DNA of 64,000 nt, taken from Chitinophaga tropicalis. GTDB lineage: Bacteria > Bacteroidota > Bacteroidia > Chitinophagales > Chitinophagaceae. The DNA is taken from assembly GCF_009758205.1 (NCBI RefSeq), contig NZ_WRXN01000014.1, positions 62,001-126,000 on the forward strand. The letters are read 5' to 3'. Made by a program: the position numbers and the translations under genes. This document shows, piece after piece, positions 61,332 through 64,000 of this stretch; position 1 is the stretch's first letter, and each line of letters starts with the position of its first letter. Under the pieces are notes generated by a model, which was given only the letters and a program-made list of their open reading frames with translations, searched no databases and was not told the DNA's origin.

Positions 61332-61386
61332 AGAGCAATTGCCGCTCTTTATTTTTTTGTATCTTGTTTACAAACCCATCTACGTT

Positions 61387-62772
61387 ATGTCCAATCACTC
61401 CAGAAGAAAATTCCTCCGTAACCTGGGAGGTACAACCGCAGCTATATTGGGAGCAGGTCCCCTCGCTGCAATGAGCATGGAACATGCACACATCCTTCAA
61501 CCCGTTACCCGCATCTCTGCCAACGATAAGATCCGCATTGGCTGTATAGGCATGGGCATTATGGGCTTTGGCGATGTACAGACCGCCCTGAAAGTACCCG
61601 GTGTGGAATTCGTAGCCGCTGCAGACCTTTACGACGGTCACCTGGCCAAAGTAAAAGAAGTTTACGGCAATAATATCTTCACCACGCGCGATTACCGGGA
61701 ACTGCTCAACAGGAAAGATATAGATGCCGTGATAGTAGCCACACCTGACCACTGGCATGATACTATCTCTATAGACGCCATGGAAAAAGGCAAGGCCGTG
61801 TACTGTGAAAAGCCTATGGTACAGCAGATAGCAGAAGGGCATAAGGTAATAGCCACTCAGCAACGGACCAAAGCCGTATTCCAGGTAGGGAGCCAGCGTG
61901 TAAGCAGCGTTTCCCTGGCAGAAGCCCGCAAACGTTACCTGGCAGGAGAGATAGGCCGGCTCAACGTTGTTGAGGCCCGTATGGACCGCCACGATGCCCT
62001 GGGCGCATGGCAATACTCCATACCTCCTGATGCCTCCCCGCAAACACTTGATTTTGATGCCTTCCTGAAAGATACTGCCAAAGTCCCCTTCGATCCCGTA
62101 CGTTTCTTCCGCTGGCGCAACTACAGGGCCTATGGTACCGGTATTCCGGGAGATCTGTTCGTACACCTGATATCCGGCCTGCATTTTATTACCGGCTCTC
62201 TCGGACCGGAACGCGTTTATGCCAGTGGTAACCTGGTACAATGGAAAGATGGAAGGGATGTACCCGATGTAGTGGTAGCCATTTTCGATTACCCTGAAAC
62301 CAAACAGCATCCGGCTTTTCAGATGACCTTACGCGTCAACTTCGCAGATGGCAGCGGGGGAGGGGAATATACCCGCCTCATTGGTACAGAAGGTGTGATG
62401 GAACTGGGATGGGAAGACTTCCGTATCAAAAAGCACCGGCTGCCGGAAGCACCAGGCTATGGAGGATGGGATACCTACAACACCTTCACCAAAGACATGC
62501 AGGAAACATTTGTAAAGCAATACAACGCAAAATATACGGATGAACAAAGAAAGCCTGCACAGGTATCAGAGAATAGTTACAGGGCTCCGCAGGGTTATGA
62601 TTCCCGGCTGGACCATTTCATCAATTTCTTTGAATCCATGCGTAGTGGCAAACCCGTTGTGGAAGATGCTTCCTTCGGATTGCGTGCAGCCGGTCCGGCG
62701 CTGCTTACCAACGAAAGCTATTTCCGCCGGGAACCGCTTAAATGGGATGCAGAAAAAATGCAGATTGTCTAA
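61387..62772 (+). CDS. Exported Gfo/Idh/MocA-family oxidoreductase
   Basis: 461 residues from the ATG at 61387; the longer frame from 61339 is not needed. A Tat signal (NHSRRKFLRNLGG) precedes a Rossmann fold with IGCIGMGIMGFGDV near 57-70 and the family EKPM(V) motif (YCEKPMVQQ) near 138-146, followed by the C-terminal alpha/beta domain (YRAYGTGIPGDLFVHLISGLHF in parts). These proteins oxidise sugars or sugar derivatives with NAD(P); the exported ones of Bacteroidota are mostly uncharacterised. It differs from the GH109-like protein at 31037, lacking its HDLR and YPTHGLGP blocks. Confidence 0.88.
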   Translation: MSNHSRRKFLRNLGGTTAAILGAGPLAAMSMEHAHILQPVTRISANDKIRIGCIGMGIMGFGDVQTALKVPGVEFVAAADLYDGHLAKVKEVYGNNIFTTRDYRELLNRKDIDAVIVATPDHWHDTISIDAMEKGKAVYCEKPMVQQIAEGHKVIATQQRTKAVFQVGSQRVSSVSLAEARKRYLAGEIGRLNVVEARMDRHDALGAWQYSIPPDASPQTLDFDAFLKDTAKVPFDPVRFFRWRNYRAYGTGIPGDLFVHLISGLHFITGSLGPERVYASGNLVQWKDGRDVPDVVVAIFDYPETKQHPAFQMTLRVNFADGSGGGEYTRLIGTEGVMELGWEDFRIKKHRLPEAPGYGGWDTYNTFTKDMQETFVKQYNAKYTDEQRKPAQVSENSYRAPQGYDSRLDHFINFFESMRSGKPVVEDASFGLRAAGPALLTNESYFRREPLKWDAEKMQIV

Positions 62773-62810
62773 CAGGATAACATTACATTCGTAGCATCAA
62801 TTTGTCACCT

Positions 62811-64000
62811 ATGAGAAGAGCCGCTGCATTTTGCATAATGTTGTCAGGCATGGGCCTGTTTGCCTGTAAGGAAAATAATAAGAAGATGCCGGAAGAAGTT
62901 ATATCAACAATAAAACCACCCGTTGCGGAACAGATAGATACCGCAATGACCATTCACGGAGATACCAGGATAGATAAGTACTATTGGATGAACGACAGGA
63001 ACGATCCGCGTGTCATCAGTTACCTGAAAGCAGAAAACGCTTACCTGGACACCATTATGAAGCCGTTTGCCAAACTACGGCAAAAGCTGTACGACGAAAT
63101 GCGCGGCCGTATCATGGAAACAGATGCAAGCGTACCTTATCTCAAAGAAGGATACTATTACTACACCCGTTATACGCAGGGAAAGGAGTACCCGGTGTAC
63201 TGCCGCAAGAAAGGCAGCCTGGAAGCTACTGAAGAGATCATCCTGGATGTGAATGTACTGGCTCTGGGGCATGACTATTACCAGGTAGGCGGCCTTACAG
63301 TAAGCCCTGACGGTCTGTGGCTGGCTTATGGTGTTGATACGGTAAGCCGCCGTAAATACACTATCTATATCAAAAACCTGCAAACAGGAGAACTGTTGCC
63401 GGAAACCATAGCCGAAACTTCCGGTAGCGTAGCATGGGCAAGTGATAATAAGACCTTCTTCTATACGGTGAAAAATCCCGTAACACTCAGGGAAGAACGT
63501 ATTAAACGCCATACGGCAGGTACGGATGCCGCGAAAGACAAAGATATCTTTACAGAGAAGGATGAAACCTATACTACCAGGACCTACCGCAGCAAATCCG
63601 GTAAGTTCATCATGATAGAAAGCAGCAGTACTTTATCTTCCGAGTTCCGCGTACTGGATGCGTCTAAACCTGATGATGCTTTCCGCGTTTTCCAGCCCAG
63701 GCAGAAAGACATGCTCTACGATATAGATCACCAGGATAACCAGTTCTACATCGTTACCAACTGGGAAGCGGTGAACTTCCGCCTTATGCAATGCCCACAG
63801 GATAAAACAGAGCGGAGTAACTGGAAAGAGGTCATCCCTCACCGTACAGATGTGCTGCTGCAGGGCATAGAATTGTTCCGCGAACACCTGGTGCTCAGTG
63901 AAAGGAAGAACGGGCTGACACAGCTGCGTGTTATCAATACCCGCACAAAGGCAGATCACTATCTGCATTTTGAAGAACCTGCTTATGTAGCGTCTATCTC
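62811..64000 (+). CDS. S9-family oligopeptidase (oligopeptidase B-like), N-terminal part, cut by the window edge
   Basis: 396 codons are present before the right edge. The start is the ATG at 62811, giving a lipoprotein signal with GLFACKE (Cys about 19). Then IDKYYWMNDRNDPRVISYLKAENAYLD in parts, ETDASVPYLKEGYYYYTRYTQGKEYPVYCRKKG in parts and LTVSPDGLWLAYGVDT match the propeller region of oligopeptidase B. The catalytic Ser, Asp and His would lie beyond the window. It likely cleaves peptides after basic residues in the periplasm. It follows the Gfo/Idh/MocA gene by 38 bases. Confidence 0.9.
   Translation, partial: MRRAAAFCIMLSGMGLFACKENNKKMPEEVISTIKPPVAEQIDTAMTIHGDTRIDKYYWMNDRNDPRVISYLKAENAYLDTIMKPFAKLRQKLYDEMRGRIMETDASVPYLKEGYYYYTRYTQGKEYPVYCRKKGSLEATEEIILDVNVLALGHDYYQVGGLTVSPDGLWLAYGVDTVSRRKYTIYIKNLQTGELLPETIAETSGSVAWASDNKTFFYTVKNPVTLREERIKRHTAGTDAAKDKDIFTEKDETYTTRTYRSKSGKFIMIESSSTLSSEFRVLDASKPDDAFRVFQPRQKDMLYDIDHQDNQFYIVTNWEAVNFRLMQCPQDKTERSNWKEVIPHRTDVLLQGIELFREHLVLSERKNGLTQLRVINTRTKADHYLHFEEPAYVASI

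Overview
The window looks like a chromosomal segment of a Bacteroidota bacterium of the Chitinophaga type. Evidence: a SusC/SusD pair driven by a FecI-type sigma factor and a FecR anti-sigma factor, promoters of the Bacteroidota form (TTTG, about 19 to 21 bases, TAnnTTTG), tRNA genes without an encoded CCA end, a NagB-LmbE fusion, type-B succinate dehydrogenase with one cytochrome b subunit, and an ArgF'-type carbamoyltransferase. These assignments come from reading the sequence and recalled family motifs; no database search was run.

Layout. 1-5.5 kb: manganese/iron transporter and its DtxR regulator, a lipoprotein, the N-degron pair aat-clpS, and a CPA2 antiporter with a cytoplasmic USP-like tail. 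5.6-15.3 kb: two identical tRNA-Val genes and housekeeping genes (mtaB, a PlsC-type acyltransferase, priA, murB), a YpdA-type reductase and a methyltransferase. 15.4-36.6 kb: an amino-sugar and glycan region, with the NagB-LmbE fusion, FecI/FecR/SusC/SusD, an operon of sugar MFS transporter, ROK kinase, glycosylasparaginase and CutC, a second divergent sugar MFS transporter, a GH109-like enzyme, a DNA-binding Fic-like protein, and a GH29 fucosidase. Together these suggest import and breakdown of GlcNAc-containing glycopeptides or glycans. 37-45.4 kb: one eight-gene arginine operon (GNAT, argG, argC, argD, argF', argB, argE, argH). 45.5-48.1 kb: a TonB-dependent receptor under a TPP riboswitch, probably for thiamine uptake. 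48.2-53.5 kb: ssb-like gene, initiator tRNA, era, der, an abundant Ala/Thr-rich lipoprotein, and an AT-richer pair with a HExxH lipoprotein. 53.5-64 kb: a C-terminal processing protease, an N-acetylhexosamine kinase with murQ, sdhCAB, a secreted Gfo/Idh/MocA protein, and a truncated S9 oligopeptidase.

The least ordinary signals are non-coding: a dispersed family of near-perfect hairpins with a GCC-GAA-GGC tip, two of them in divergent promoter regions where they cannot be simple terminators; a tandem array of about 76-bp units built from one arm of that hairpin; a dense array of TRCGACA sites in front of a winged-helix Fic-like protein whose active-site motif is degenerate; several perfect palindromes just upstream of sugar and cell-wall genes; and a short Arg-rich reading frame in the leader of the arginine operon. 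No CRISPR array, insertion sequence, prophage or rRNA operon was seen.
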